DNA of 64,000 bases from Variovorax sp. SG517. GTDB taxonomy: Bacteria; Pseudomonadota; Gammaproteobacteria; Burkholderiales; Burkholderiaceae_C. Shown piece by piece: positions 17,649 to 28,372 of this stretch. Numbering within the stretch: the stretch's first letter is position 1; every line of letters begins with the position of its first letter. Location: the NCBI RefSeq assembly GCF_013376045.1, contig NZ_JABMJG010000005.1:194080-258079 (forward strand), in the 5' to 3' direction. The position numbers were made by a program, and so were the translations under genes. Below the pieces are notes generated by a model that saw nothing but the letters and a program-made list of their open reading frames with translations, searched no databases and was not told the origin of the DNA.

Positions 17649-19169
17649 TCAAAAACCTTCCGGCGTGCGTGCATGCCAGTCGGTGGCCTGCTGGAAGCGG
17701 TGCGCCGCGTTCAGCAGCTTCGCTTCGCCGAAGTAGTTGCCGATCAGCTGCAGGCCCACGGGCATGCCGCCGTCGAAGCCCGCGGGCACGCTCATGCCGG
17801 GCAGGCCGGCCAGCGATGCGGGCAGCGTGAAGATGTCGGCGAGGTAGTCGGCCACGGGGTCGTCGCCGTGCTCGCCGATCTTCCAGGCGGTAGTCGGCGC
17901 GGCAGGGCCGGCGATCACGTCGCATTGCTTGAAGGCCTGCTGGAAGTCGTCGGCGATCATGCGGCGCACCTTCTGCGCCTGCAGGTAGTAGGCGTCGTAG
18001 TAGCCGTGCGAGAGCACGTAGGTGCCGATCATGATGCGGCGCTTCACTTCGTCGCCGAAGCCTTCGGCGCGTGTGCGCTCGTACATCTGCGTGAGCGCGC
18101 TCTTCTTGCTCGCGGGGTCGATGAAGTCCTTGGCGCGGTGGCCGAACTTCACGCCGTCGAAGCGGCTCAGGTTGCTCGAGGCCTCGGCCGCGGCAATGAT
18201 GTAGTACACGGGAATCGACAGCTCGGTGCGCGGCAGCGTGACCTCGACGCGCCTGGCGCCGAGCTTCTCGTACTGCGCAAGAGCCGCGTCGATGGCCGCG
18301 CGCACGCCGGGTGCCACGCCTTCGCCGAAGAACTCCTTCGGCACGCCGATGCGCAGGCCTTCGAGCGAGTCGTTCAGCGAGCGGCCGAAGTTCTCGGCGG
18401 GCTTGTCGAGCGAGGTGGAGTCGCGGTCGATGTCGGGGCCGCAGAAGGCCGACAGCAGCAGCGCGCAGTCTTCGGCCGAACGGGCCATCGGGCCGGCCTG
18501 GTCGAGGCTGGAGGCAAAGGCCACCATGCCGTAGCGCGAGGCGCGGCCGTAGGTGGGCTTGATGCCGGTGACGCCGCAGAACGATGCGGGCTGGCGGATC
18601 GAGCCGCCGGTGTCGGTGCCGGTGGCCGCGGGCGCGAGGCGTGCAGCCACGGCGGCCGCGCTGGCGCCGGAGGAGCCGCCCGGAATGCGCTCCGTGTTCC
18701 AGGGGTTGCGCACCGGCACGGCCTTGTCGTGGCCCACGGCAGGCACGGCGACGTTCTCGTTGGCCGAGCCCATCGCGAACTCGTCGCAGCTCAGCTTGCC
18801 CAGCGTGACCGCGCCGGCATCTGCCAGGCGCCGCACCACGGTGGCGTCGAAGGGCGAGCGGTAGCCCGCCAGCATCTTCGAGCCGGCGGTGGTGGCGAAG
18901 TCGGTGGTGACGAAGATGTCCTTGTGCGCAATGGGCACGCCGGCCAGCGCGGGGGCGTCGCCCCTGGCGATCAGCGCGTCGGCGGCGCGGGCCTGCGCCA
19001 GAGTGGCTTCTTCGTTCACGTCGACGAAGGTACCCAGCGCTTCGTGCGCCTTCATGCGGCCCAGGAAGGCCTGCGAGGCCTCGACGGCCGAAACCTTGCG
19101 TTCGGCCAGCGCCTTGGCCAGCTCGACAACGCTCAATTGGTGCAGTTCACCGCTGCTGCTGCTCATCAT
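17649..19169 (-). CDS. gatA: Glutamyl-tRNA(Gln) amidotransferase subunit A
   Basis: This 506-residue amidase-signature enzyme supplies ammonia to GatB. The Ser-cisSer-Lys triad is visible: Lys83 (IAHKDIF), Ser166 (IPGGSSGAS) and nucleophile Ser190 ([12 protein letters not shown]). ATG 19169 overlaps the gatC stop; a second ATG follows immediately and could serve equally. It is the middle gene of gatCAB, divergent from mreB. Confidence 0.96.
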   Translation of the reverse strand: MMSSSSGELHQLSVVELAKALAERKVSAVEASQAFLGRMKAHEALGTFVDVNEEATLAQARAADALIARGDAPALAGVPIAHKDIFVTTDFATTAGSKMLAGYRSPFDATVVRRLADAGAVTLGKLSCDEFAMGSANENVAVPAVGHDKAVPVRNPWNTERIPGGSSGASAAAVAARLAPAATGTDTGGSIRQPASFCGVTGIKPTYGRASRYGMVAFASSLDQAGPMARSAEDCALLLSAFCGPDIDRDSTSLDKPAENFGRSLNDSLEGLRIGVPKEFFGEGVAPGVRAAIDAALAQYEKLGARRVEVTLPRTELSIPVYYIIAAAEASSNLSRFDGVKFGHRAKDFIDPASKKSALTQMYERTRAEGFGDEVKRRIMIGTYVLSHGYYDAYYLQAQKVRRMIADDFQQAFKQCDVIAGPAAPTTAWKIGEHGDDPVADYLADIFTLPASLAGLPGMSVPAGFDGGMPVGLQLIGNYFGEAKLLNAAHRFQQATDWHARTPEGF

Positions 19170-19465
19170 TCGATCACCTTGGGCACGAGGAACAGGCCGG
19201 CTTCGACGGCCGGGGCGCTCTTCTGGTTGGCTTCGCGGTTGTCGGGTTCGCTCACCACGTCCTCGCGCAGGCGCAGCGTGATGTCTTCGATGGCGGCCAC
19301 GGGGTGGGCCAGCGGCTCGACGCCGGCGGTGTCCACCGAACGCATGCGTTCGACCAGGTCGAAGAAGCCATTGATCTGGCTGAGCATGCGCTCGCTTTCA
19401 TCGGGAGCCAGCTGCAGCCTCGCCAGCGAGGCGATGCGCGCAATATCGGAAGCGGAAAGTGACAT
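19166..19465 (-). CDS. gatC: Glutamyl-tRNA(Gln) amidotransferase subunit C
   Basis: A 99-residue small subunit that stabilises the GatA-GatB complex. It shows the family pattern: [40 protein letters not shown] and EPLAHP near the middle, and a C-terminal [11 protein letters not shown]. It is the first gene of gatCAB, and its stop overlaps the gatA start. The 215-nt divergent gap to mreB must hold the promoters for both units. Confidence 0.95.
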   Translation of the reverse strand: MSLSASDIARIASLARLQLAPDESERMLSQINGFFDLVERMRSVDTAGVEPLAHPVAAIEDITLRLREDVVSEPDNREANQKSAPAVEAGLFLVPKVIE

Positions 19466-20724
<1,259 letters not shown>

Positions 20725-20734
20725 CCGAGGTACA

Positions 20735-20830
20735 CCCCCAGGCTTCGCGCACTTCGTGTCGCTGTGCCAACCCCCTTGCAGGGGGCAATACCAGCGGCCC
20801 GGCGAAGCCGGCTCCGCGGTATTCCTGGCA
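20735..20830 (+). repeat. Dispersed post-stop intergenic repeat, copy 3
   Basis: It lies 10 nt after the mreB stop: cccccaggcttcgcgcacttc, a stem cccccttgcaggggg, then gcggcccggcgaagccggct. Here the repeat sits inside a presumed operon (mreB to mreC), so it may tune the mreB:mreC expression ratio rather than end transcription (inference). Confidence 0.78.
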
Positions 20831-20894
20831 TCGTCATGTGTTAATTTCTTGTGCCGTAATTCGCGCAAGGCGCGGTGAAAACTAGGCCGAATTC

Positions 20895-21854
20895 ATGCCC
20901 CTGGGCACGCTCGATCGCACAGCGCCACCCCTGTTCAACCAGGGGCAGTCGGCACTCAGCAAGCTGATCTTCTTCGGCGCGCTCTCCCTGTTCCTCATGG
21001 TGGCCGACGCGCGCTTCCACATCGTGCAGCCGATCCGGGCCGCCATCGGCGCCGTGCTCTATCCGGTGCAGTGGGTGGCGTTGAAGCCGGTGCAGGCGGT
21101 GCTGGGCGGCGGACGCTACCTCGAAGACCTGCAGACCGCCCAGCGCAACGAGGAAGACGCGCGCAAGGCGCTGATGATGCAGGCCGAGCGCGCTGCCCAG
21201 GCCGATACGCTGGCCCAGGACAACGCCCGCCTGCGCGAGCTGCTCGAGCTGCGCCAGACCACCACCACGCCGGGCCGCGCCGCCGAGGTGCTCTACGACG
21301 CGGCCGACCCCTACACCCGCAAGATCGTCATCGACCAGGGGCTGGCCCAGGGCGTGCAGCCCGGCTCGCCGGTGATCGACGCGCGCGGCGTGCTCGGGCA
21401 GGTCACGCAGGTGCTGCCCTTCACGAGCGAGGTCACGCTGGTGATCGATCGCGATCTTTCCATTCCCGTGCAGAACACCCGCACCGGCGTGCGCAGCGTG
21501 GCCTTCGGCGACGCCTCGGCCCACGGCGGCGGGCTGGAGCTGCGCTTCATGGCCGCCAACGCCGACCTGCAGGAAGGCGACCTGCTATCCACCAGCGGCG
21601 TCGACGGCATCTATCCCGCCGGCCTGCCGGTGGCGAAGATCGAGCGCATCGAGCGCCGCGCAGATTCCGCCTTCGCCCGCATCTATTGCGTGCCGCTGGC
21701 CCACGTGACGGCCGCGCGCTATGTGCTGGTGCTCGAGCCCACGGGCACGCCGGCCGCGCCGCCGCCCGCGCAGCCCGCCGTCACCCAGCGCAAGCGCCCC
21801 GAGGGCAAGCCGGGCGCGGGCAAGAACGAGAAGAAGCCGGGAGCGCGCCCATGA
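20895..21854 (+). CDS. mreC: Rod shape-determining protein MreC
   Basis: A 319-residue bitopic membrane protein that links MreB to the periplasmic wall-synthesis enzymes. After one membrane helix (LIFFGALSLFLMVADARF) comes a coiled coil (about residues 70-120: RYLEDLQTAQRNEEDARKAL onward) and the beta-rich MreC domain (KIVIDQGLAQGVQPGSPVID and LLSTSGVDGIYPAGLPVAKI). A Pro/Lys-rich tail (RKRPEGKPGAGKNEKKPG) ends it. Its stop overlaps the mreD start as ATGA. Confidence 0.95.
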   Translation: MPLGTLDRTAPPLFNQGQSALSKLIFFGALSLFLMVADARFHIVQPIRAAIGAVLYPVQWVALKPVQAVLGGGRYLEDLQTAQRNEEDARKALMMQAERAAQADTLAQDNARLRELLELRQTTTTPGRAAEVLYDAADPYTRKIVIDQGLAQGVQPGSPVIDARGVLGQVTQVLPFTSEVTLVIDRDLSIPVQNTRTGVRSVAFGDASAHGGGLELRFMAANADLQEGDLLSTSGVDGIYPAGLPVAKIERIERRADSAFARIYCVPLAHVTAARYVLVLEPTGTPAAPPPAQPAVTQRKRPEGKPGAGKNEKKPGARP

Positions 21855-22372
21855 TCAAGCGTCCAGGCCAGCAGCAGCTGCTGCTGCCCGTCAGCCCCGT
21901 CTTCATGTGGAGCAGCCTCGTGGTGGCGCTGCTCATCAACATGATCCCGATCGGCCGCGCCGTCTGGATGCCCGACCTGTTGGCGCTGGTGATCGTGTTC
22001 TGGGGCGTGCACCAGCCCGCGCGCGTGGGCATCGGCGCGGCCTTCGTGTTCGGCCTGTGCATGGACGTGCACCAGTCGTCGATGCTGGGCCAGCATGCGC
22101 TGTCCTACACCACGCTGGGCTTCTTCGCGATCACCATCCACCGGCGGCTGCTGTGGTATCCGGTGGCGTCGCAGGCGCTGCAGGTGCTGCCGCTCTTCGC
22201 GCTCTCGCAGCTGATCGAAGTGGTCACGCGGATGATCGGCGGCGGCGTGTTTCCCGGCTGGACGGTGCTGGCATCGCCGGCCATCGAGGCTGCGCTCTGG
22301 CCGCTGGCCACCGCCTTGCTGCTGGCTCCCCAGCGCAGAACGCCGGAACCCGACGAGAACCGCCCCCTCTAA
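21851..22372 (+). CDS. mreD: Rod shape-determining protein MreD
   Basis: A 173-residue inner-membrane protein with about five helices, e.g. FMWSSLVVALLINMIPI and AAFVFGLCMDVHQSSMLGQH. The GLCMDV-containing helix is typical of MreD. It starts at ATG 21851, overlapping the mreC stop, and a longer reading through mreC was rejected. It acts with MreC and PBP2 in the elongasome. Confidence 0.93.
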   Translation: MIKRPGQQQLLLPVSPVFMWSSLVVALLINMIPIGRAVWMPDLLALVIVFWGVHQPARVGIGAAFVFGLCMDVHQSSMLGQHALSYTTLGFFAITIHRRLLWYPVASQALQVLPLFALSQLIEVVTRMIGGGVFPGWTVLASPAIEAALWPLATALLLAPQRRTPEPDENRPL

Positions 22373-22428
22373 GCCCAGCCTCTCCCGCATTTGCCTTCGC
22401 ACCTGCGCGCGCCTAAGCTCCCATCGCC

Positions 22429-24399
22429 ATGACCGAAATCCGCAACGTCGCCGCCGACCTCGCGCGCTTCAAGCGCCGCGTGATCGTCATCGGGCTGGCG
22501 GTGCTCTTCGCGTTCGGGCTGTTGTGCTCGCGGCTGCTCTACCTGCAGGTCGTGCGCCACGAAGACCTGGCCGAGCAGGCCGAGAGCAACCGTACGGCGG
22601 TGGTGCCGGTGGTGCCGAACCGGGGGCTCATCCTCGACCGCAACGGCATCGTGCTGGCCTCCAACTACTCGGCCTACACGCTGGAGATCACGCCCTCGAA
22701 GGTGGGCGACGTCGAGGAGACCATCGACAGCCTCACGCAGGTGCTGGAAGTCTCTCCGCGCGACCGCCGCCGCTTCAAGCGGCTGCGCGAAGACTCGCGC
22801 AGCTTCGACTCCATTCCCATCCGCACCCGCCTGAGCGACGAGGAAGTCGCCCGCTTCGCCGCCCAGCGCTACCGCTTCCCGGGCGTGGAGATCAAGGCGC
22901 GCCTGTTCCGCAACTACCCGCAGGGCGAGCTCGCCTCGCACGTGCTGGGCTACATCGGCCGCATCAACCAGCGCGAGAAGACCGCGATGGAGGACTGGGA
23001 CGAGGAGGACCAGGCCAACTACAAGGGCACCGACTACATCGGCAAGCTCGGCATCGAACAGAGCTACGAGAAGACGCTGCACGGCCAGACCGGCGTGGAG
23101 CAGATGGAAACCTCCGCGGGCGGGCGCGCCGTGCGCCGGCTGGCCAGCCACCCGGCCACGCCGGGCAACACGGTCATGCTGTCGCTCGACATCAAGCTGC
23201 AGAAGCTGGTGGAGGACATGTACGGCGACCGCCGCGGCGCGCTGGTGGCCATCGACCCCAAGACCGGCGAGATCCTCGCCTTCGTGAGCAAGCCTACCTT
23301 CGACCCGAACCTGTTCGTCGAGGGCATCGACAACGAAAGCTGGGCGGCGCTCACCGAGTCCATCGACAAGCCATTGCTGAACCGCGCGCTGCGCGGTACC
23401 TACCCGCCGGGCTCCACGTACAAGCCCTTCATGGCGCTGGCGGCGCTGCAGACCGGCAAGCGTGGCCCCAGCGTGGTGGTGAACGACCCCGGCTACTTCA
23501 ACTTCGGCGGCCACCGCTTCGGCAGCCCCGAGGGCTACCTGGGCGGCGTCGACATGCGCCGCTCGATCCAGCTGTCGAGCAACATCTATTACTACTCGCT
23601 GGCCAACGAGATGGGCGTGGACCTCATCCACGACTTCATGAAGCCGCTGGGCTTCGGCCAGATCACCGGCATCGACCTCGGCGGCGAGGTGCGCGGCGTG
23701 CTGCCCAGCACCGAGTGGAAGCGCAACACCTACAAGCGGCCCGAGCAGAAGAAGTGGTACGCGGGCGAGACCATCTCGCTGGGCATCGGCCAGGGCTACA
23801 ACAACTTCACCATGCTGCAGCTGGCGCAGGCCACGGCCATCGTGGCCGACGGCGGCCTCAAGCACAAGCCGCACCTCGCGCTCGCCACGCGCGACACCGT
23901 CAACGGCCAGGTGGTGCCCCTGCCGCAGCCGCCTGCGGTGAACCTGGGCTTCACGGCGGCCAACATCGCGGTGATCCGCGAGGGCCTGACGAGCGTGGTC
24001 ACCAGCGGCACCGCGCGCGGCGTGTTCGCGGGCGCCAGCTACCAGGCGGCTGGCAAGACAGGCACGGCGCAGGCCGTGTCGATGGGCCAGAACACCAAGT
24101 ACAACGCGCGCGCGCTCGAGGAGCACCAGCGCGACCACGCCCTGTTCATGGCGTACGCGCCGGTGAACGACCCGAAGATCGCGTTGGCGGTGATCGTGGA
24201 GAACGCCGGCTGGGGCGCGGGCGCGGCAGCGCCCATCGCGCGCCGGGTGTTCGACTACTGGCTTGCCGACCAGTACCCGAGCGAAGCCGATATGGCCGCC
24301 ATCAAGGTCGGCAAGGCGACCGCGCCGATCGGCAAGCCGCGCGTGGCGAGCGAGGTGGCCTGGCCGGCCGCTTCGGCCACGCCCGCCACCGCGCCCTGA
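22429..24399 (+). CDS. mrdA: Penicillin-binding protein 2 (elongasome transpeptidase)
   Basis: A 656-residue class B PBP that cross-links peptidoglycan during elongation. One N-terminal membrane anchor (VIVIGLAVLFAFGLLCSRLL) precedes the PBP dimerisation region (VPNRGLILDRNGIVLASNYS) and the transpeptidase domain. That domain has the catalytic S329TYK, SSN (383-385) and K543TG. It follows mreD by 56 nt. In many relatives rodA comes next, but here the unit ends with a perfect palindrome at 24401-24438 and an opposing fahA gene. Confidence 0.96.
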   Translation: MTEIRNVAADLARFKRRVIVIGLAVLFAFGLLCSRLLYLQVVRHEDLAEQAESNRTAVVPVVPNRGLILDRNGIVLASNYSAYTLEITPSKVGDVEETIDSLTQVLEVSPRDRRRFKRLREDSRSFDSIPIRTRLSDEEVARFAAQRYRFPGVEIKARLFRNYPQGELASHVLGYIGRINQREKTAMEDWDEEDQANYKGTDYIGKLGIEQSYEKTLHGQTGVEQMETSAGGRAVRRLASHPATPGNTVMLSLDIKLQKLVEDMYGDRRGALVAIDPKTGEILAFVSKPTFDPNLFVEGIDNESWAALTESIDKPLLNRALRGTYPPGSTYKPFMALAALQTGKRGPSVVVNDPGYFNFGGHRFGSPEGYLGGVDMRRSIQLSSNIYYYSLANEMGVDLIHDFMKPLGFGQITGIDLGGEVRGVLPSTEWKRNTYKRPEQKKWYAGETISLGIGQGYNNFTMLQLAQATAIVADGGLKHKPHLALATRDTVNGQVVPLPQPPAVNLGFTAANIAVIREGLTSVVTSGTARGVFAGASYQAAGKTGTAQAVSMGQNTKYNARALEEHQRDHALFMAYAPVNDPKIALAVIVENAGWGAGAAAPIARRVFDYWLADQYPSEADMAAIKVGKATAPIGKPRVASEVAWPAASATPATAP

Positions 24400-24400
24400 T

Positions 24401-24438
24401 GTCTTCTTCCCTCTCCCCGAGGGGAGAGGGAAGAAGAC
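24401..24438. terminator. Perfect 38-bp palindrome, probable bidirectional terminator
   Basis: Arms of 18 nt (24401-24418 and 24421-24438, starting gtcttcttccctc) are exactly complementary around a 2-nt centre. It fills almost the whole 41-nt gap between the convergent mrdA and fahA stops. There is no long U-run, but the stem is very strong. Bidirectional termination is inferred from position. Confidence 0.7.
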
Positions 24439-24440
24439 TC

Positions 24441-25706
24441 TCAGACCACCGTTCCGCTGACCTCGCCCAGCCCGATCCGCACCGCGCCCGGGCGCTCGCA
24501 GTAGCCGCGAATGGTCAGCGTGTCCCCGTCCTCCAGGAACGTCCGCTTCTCGCCGTTCGCCAGCGTGATCGGCTGCTTGCCGCCCTGCGTCAGCTCGATC
24601 AGCGAGCCGGCCTCGTCGGGCTTCGGGCCCGAGAGGGTGCCCGAGCCCAGCATGTCGCCCGGCTGCAGGTTGCAGCCGTTCACCGTGTGGTGCGCGACCA
24701 GCTGCGCGGCGGTCCAGTAGGCGGCTTCGGCGACGCTGCCGCGCGTGAGGCGCACGGGCGCCACGCCCTCGGCGCGCATCTTCGCGGTCTGCAGCAGCAC
24801 CTCGACCGTGATGTCTAGCGCGCCGCTCTCGCGGTTGGATGCCGAGTCGAGGTACGGCAGCGGCTGTGGGTCGCCGGCGGGGCGCTCGAACTTCGAGCGG
24901 AAGGGGGCCAGCGCCTCCATCGTCACCAGCCACGGCGACAGCGTGCTCGCGAAGTTCTTCGACAGGAAGGGGCCGAGCGGCTGGTATTCCCAGGCCTGCA
25001 GGTCGCGCGCCGACCAGTCGTTGAGCAGCGTCACGCCGAACAGGTGCTCCTCGGCGTCGGCGATGGCGATGGGCTCGCCCTGCGCGTTGCCGCGGCCGAT
25101 GAAGAAGCCCAGCTCCAACTCGTAGTCCAGCCGCTTCGACGGGCCGAAGCTCGGCTCGGCCGCGTCGGGTGCCTTGGTCTGGCCGTTCGGGCGCTTGAAG
25201 ACCTGGCCGCTCACGCCGATGGACGAGGCGCGGCCGTGGTAGCCGATGGGCACCCACTTGTAGTTGGGCATCAGCGGCTGGTCGGGGCGGAACAGCTTGC
25301 CGATGGTGGTGGCGTGATGGATGCCCGTGTAGAAGTCGGTGTAGTCGCCGATGCGGCAGGGCACGGTCATCTCGGCCCCGGCCTGCGGCAGCAGCGCCTT
25401 CGACCAGGCGGCCTGCCTGTCGCTGCCTTCGGCGAGGCCGGCGGAGATGGCGGCGCGCAGCGCCTGGCGTTCCTTCGTGCCGGCGTTCATCAGCACGTTC
25501 ATGTCGTCGGTGTCGATGAGGCCCGTGGCGCGCAGGTCGAGCACCTGGTCGCCGATGGCGACGCCGATGCGGAAGGCCTCGCTGCTGCCGGCGGTGCGGA
25601 AGCGGCCGAAGGGCAGGTTCTGGATCGGGAAGTCGGTGCCGGCCTCGTTGGCCGATGCGACCCAGCTGCGCAGCTTCGGGTCATGGGTGGCGTTCAGTGC
25701 GGTCAT
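24441..25706 (-). CDS. fahA: Fumarylacetoacetase
   Basis: A 421-residue enzyme that hydrolyses fumarylacetoacetate to fumarate and acetoacetate, the last step of tyrosine/homogentisate catabolism. Active-site residues of FAH are all present: Asp124 and His131 (DYTDFYTGIHHA), Glu196/Glu198 (DYELELG), and Asp230, Arg234 and Gln237 (LNDWSARDLQAWEY), with Lys250. It lies downstream of hmgA and a Bug receptor on the same strand, with a dispersed repeat between. Confidence 0.96.
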   Translation of the reverse strand: MTALNATHDPKLRSWVASANEAGTDFPIQNLPFGRFRTAGSSEAFRIGVAIGDQVLDLRATGLIDTDDMNVLMNAGTKERQALRAAISAGLAEGSDRQAAWSKALLPQAGAEMTVPCRIGDYTDFYTGIHHATTIGKLFRPDQPLMPNYKWVPIGYHGRASSIGVSGQVFKRPNGQTKAPDAAEPSFGPSKRLDYELELGFFIGRGNAQGEPIAIADAEEHLFGVTLLNDWSARDLQAWEYQPLGPFLSKNFASTLSPWLVTMEALAPFRSKFERPAGDPQPLPYLDSASNRESGALDITVEVLLQTAKMRAEGVAPVRLTRGSVAEAAYWTAAQLVAHHTVNGCNLQPGDMLGSGTLSGPKPDEAGSLIELTQGGKQPITLANGEKRTFLEDGDTLTIRGYCERPGAVRIGLGEVSGTVV

Positions 25707-25750
25707 GGAGGATGTCTTTCAAGCAAGTTTTCTGAAGGGTCCGGACTTTT

Positions 25751-25840
25751 CGGGGAACACCGCGGAACCGGCTTCGCCGGGCCGCAGGTGTTGCCCCCGG
25801 TAGGGGGTTGGCGGCCACACGAAGTGGGCAAGCCTGGGGG
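25751..25840 (-). repeat. Dispersed post-stop intergenic repeat, copy 4
   Basis: Read on the minus strand it starts 6 nt after the Bug gene stop (25847): cccccaggcttgcccacttcg, then a C/G stem and cggcccggcgaagccggttcc. As with the plus-strand copies, it points the same way as the upstream gene. It separates the Bug gene from fahA within the homogentisate gene set. Confidence 0.75.
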
Positions 25841-25846
25841 CGAGCT

Positions 25847-26821
25847 CTACTCCGCGGTCATCCCGGCCTTTTGGGCCACGTCGCCGAGGCGCTTGTATTC
25901 GGTCTCTGTCAGCGTGGTGAGCTCCTGCGGCGTCGAGCCGCGCGGCGAGAAGCCGGCCTGCGCCAGCTTGGCCTTCACGTCGGGCATGGCGAGCGCTTCC
26001 ACGAAGGCCTCGTTCAGCGCCTTCACGACCGGCGCCGGCAGCTTCGCCGGTCCGTACACGCCGAACCACGGCTCCAGCGCGTAGCCCTTCAGGCCCGCCT
26101 CGGCCATGGTCGGCACGTCGGGCAGCGAGGGCGAGCGCGTCGGGCCCGCCACCGCCAGCGCGCGCAGCTTGCCGGCCTGGATGTGCGGCAGCGAGGCCGG
26201 CAGGTTGTCGAACATCACGCCGATGTTGTTGCCCAGCATGTCGGTGATGGCCGGGCCGCTGCCCTTGTAGGCGACGTGCACGAGCTCGGTGCCCGTCATC
26301 TGCGCGAACATCACGCCGGCCAGGTTCATCGAGGTGCCGGCGCCCGCGGTGGCGTAGGGCAGGCCGGGGTTCTTCTTCGCGGCCGCGATCAGGTCGGGCA
26401 CCGACTTGATGGCCGAGGCCGCCGGCACTTCGAGCACGATGGTCGATGTGCCCAGCAGGCTGATGGCGGTGAAGTCCTTGCGCGGGTCGAAGGCCATCGA
26501 CTTGTAGATGTGCGGGTTCAGCGCGTTGGTCGAGATCGCGCCGAAGCCGATGGTGTAGCCGTCGGGCGCGGCCTTGGCCACGGCGTCCATGCCGATGTTG
26601 CCGCCCGCGCCGCCGCGGTTGTCGATCAGCACCGGCTGGCCCAGCTTCTCCGACACCTTCTGGCCCACGGTGCGCGCCACCAGGTCGGTGGTGCCGCCGG
26701 GGGTGTAGGGCACGATGAAGCGGATGGGCTTCGAGGGGTAGTCGGCCGCTTGTGCGAGGAAGGGCACGGCGAACAGGGCCACGGCCGCCGCGCGGCGTGT
26801 GAGAGTGAACACGGTCTTCAT
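25847..26821 (-). CDS. Bug/TctC-family periplasmic solute-binding receptor in the homogentisate operon
   Basis: A 324-residue secreted receptor. The signal peptide ([18 protein letters not shown]) precedes the Bug pattern: [50 protein letters not shown] and [23 protein letters not shown] 26821 overlaps the hmgA stop (ATGA), so it is coupled to homogentisate dioxygenase. It may bind an aromatic acid that feeds homogentisate (inference). No TctA/TctB pair is adjacent; the only such pair in the window is at 61499-63512. Confidence 0.9.
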   Translation of the reverse strand: MKTVFTLTRRAAAVALFAVPFLAQAADYPSKPIRFIVPYTPGGTTDLVARTVGQKVSEKLGQPVLIDNRGGAGGNIGMDAVAKAAPDGYTIGFGAISTNALNPHIYKSMAFDPRKDFTAISLLGTSTIVLEVPAASAIKSVPDLIAAAKKNPGLPYATAGAGTSMNLAGVMFAQMTGTELVHVAYKGSGPAITDMLGNNIGVMFDNLPASLPHIQAGKLRALAVAGPTRSPSLPDVPTMAEAGLKGYALEPWFGVYGPAKLPAPVVKALNEAFVEALAMPDVKAKLAQAGFSPRGSTPQELTTLTETEYKRLGDVAQKAGMTAE

Positions 26822-28131
26822 GCCTTGAATTGATCCTTGAGGCCGGCCCAGCAGTCGGCGTAGTCCGTGTCGAGCGCAGGGCTCTTCAGCGCGAAGTTCG
26901 TCGGAATGAAGCGATAGCGGCTCTCGAACATGAAGGCCAGCGTGTTGTCCAGCTTGTGCGGCTTCAGGTCGGCGTGGGTGGCCTTGTCGAAGGCTTCCTC
27001 GTCCGGCCCGTGCGGCACCATGCAGTTATGCAGGCTCGCGCCGCCGGGCTTGAAGCCGCCCGGCTTGGCGTCGTACTCGCCCAGCACCAGGCCCATGAAC
27101 TCGCTCATCAGGTTGCGGTGGAACCACGGCGGGCGGAAGGTGTTCTCCATGACCATCCAGCGCGGCGGGAAGATCACGAAGTCGCAGTTGGCCGTGCCGG
27201 GGGTGTCGCTGGGCGAGGTCAGCACGGTGAAGATCGACGGATCGGGATGGTCGAAGCTGATCGAGCCGATCACCATGAAGTGCGCCGTGTCGTACTTCAC
27301 CGGCGAGAGGTTGCCGTGCCAGGCGACCACGTTGAAGGGCGACTGCTTCATCGGCGCCTGCCAGAAGCGGCCGCCGAACTTCTTGACGATCTCGTAGCCG
27401 CCTTCTTCCGTCTCGAAGGCCGCCACCGGCGCCTGGAAGTCGCGCGCGTTGGCCAGGCCGTTCGAGCCGATGGGGCCCAGCTCCGGCAGGCGGAAGTGCG
27501 CGCCGTAGTTCTCGCAGACGTAGCCGCGCGAGAGGCCGTCGGGCAAGGCGACCTTGAAGGCCATGCCGCGCGGCAGCACCGCGATTTCGCCGGGCTTCAC
27601 GTCGAGCACGCCCAGCTCGGTGGTGATGACGAGGCGGCCCTGCTGCGGCACCACCAGCATCTCGCCGTCGGCGTTGACGAAGGCGCGGCGCTCCATCGAG
27701 CGGCCCGCGAGGTACATCAGCGAGCCGATGCCGACCTGCGATTCGGCGTCGCCGTTGGCTGCGATGGTGCGCATGCCGTCGATGAAGTCGGCCTTGGCCG
27801 CCGCTTCGTCCAGCGGCTGCGGGTGCCAGCGCAGGGGCTCGGGCGGCAGCGCGATCTCGCGGTCGGCGCCGGTGGTCCACAGCGGCTGCGCATACGGCTG
27901 GTAGCGGCCCGACACCACCGAGGGCTGGCGGCGATAGAGCCAGGTGCGGCGGTTCTCGTGGCGCGGCGCGGTGAAGGCGGTGCCGGAGAGCAGTTCGGTG
28001 TAGAGGTCGAGAGGTCCGCGCTGCGGGTTGTTGCGGCCCTGCGGCAGCGCGCCGGGCACGGCCTCGGAGGCGTATTCGTTGCCGAAGCCGCTCTGGTAGC
28101 GGCGCTCGGTGGAGGAGGTTGCGGCGGTCAT
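26818..28131 (-). CDS. hmgA: Homogentisate 1,2-dioxygenase
   Basis: A 437-residue Fe(II) ring-cleaving enzyme that opens homogentisate to maleylacetoacetate. The N-terminus [20 protein letters not shown] and the iron ligands His338 and Glu344 ([14 protein letters not shown]), with His368/His374 near [12 protein letters not shown], are as in known enzymes. It is followed by an overlapping Bug gene and preceded by a DUF2783 gene. A maleylacetoacetate isomerase gene is not in this cluster, so isomerisation must be encoded elsewhere or occur otherwise. Confidence 0.97.
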   Translation of the reverse strand: MTAATSSTERRYQSGFGNEYASEAVPGALPQGRNNPQRGPLDLYTELLSGTAFTAPRHENRRTWLYRRQPSVVSGRYQPYAQPLWTTGADREIALPPEPLRWHPQPLDEAAAKADFIDGMRTIAANGDAESQVGIGSLMYLAGRSMERRAFVNADGEMLVVPQQGRLVITTELGVLDVKPGEIAVLPRGMAFKVALPDGLSRGYVCENYGAHFRLPELGPIGSNGLANARDFQAPVAAFETEEGGYEIVKKFGGRFWQAPMKQSPFNVVAWHGNLSPVKYDTAHFMVIGSISFDHPDPSIFTVLTSPSDTPGTANCDFVIFPPRWMVMENTFRPPWFHRNLMSEFMGLVLGEYDAKPGGFKPGGASLHNCMVPHGPDEEAFDKATHADLKPHKLDNTLAFMFESRYRFIPTNFALKSPALDTDYADCWAGLKDQFKA

Positions 28132-28162
28132 GGGGTCCTCATGGATGGCTTGAATGGGGGCA

Positions 28163-28360
28163 TTACTTCGCAGCCGCGAGCGCTTCGCGCAGCACGGCCA
28201 GCGAGCCGATGTGGTTGGCCAGCACCAGCACGAGGCGCGCGTTGTAGGCGTTGCTCTCTTCCGTGCTCAGGCCCTGGTGCGCGTCGATCAGCGCCTCGTA
28301 GAAATCGTCGGGCGCTTCGAGGTGCGGGTCGGTGATCAGCTTGGGGGTGGATGCGGTCAT
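28163..28360 (-). CDS. DUF2783-like small protein
   Basis: A 65-residue, acidic, probably helical protein ([39 protein letters not shown]). It matches the small DUF2783 proteins I recall beside flavin hydroxylases and hmgA in Burkholderiales. It starts 12 nt after the hydroxylase stop and ends 31 nt before hmgA. The close packing suggests an accessory role for the hydroxylase, but none is proven. Confidence 0.75.
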   Translation of the reverse strand: MTASTPKLITDPHLEAPDDFYEALIDAHQGLSTEESNAYNARLVLVLANHIGSLAVLREALAAAK

Positions 28361-28372
28361 GGGGTCGTTCCC

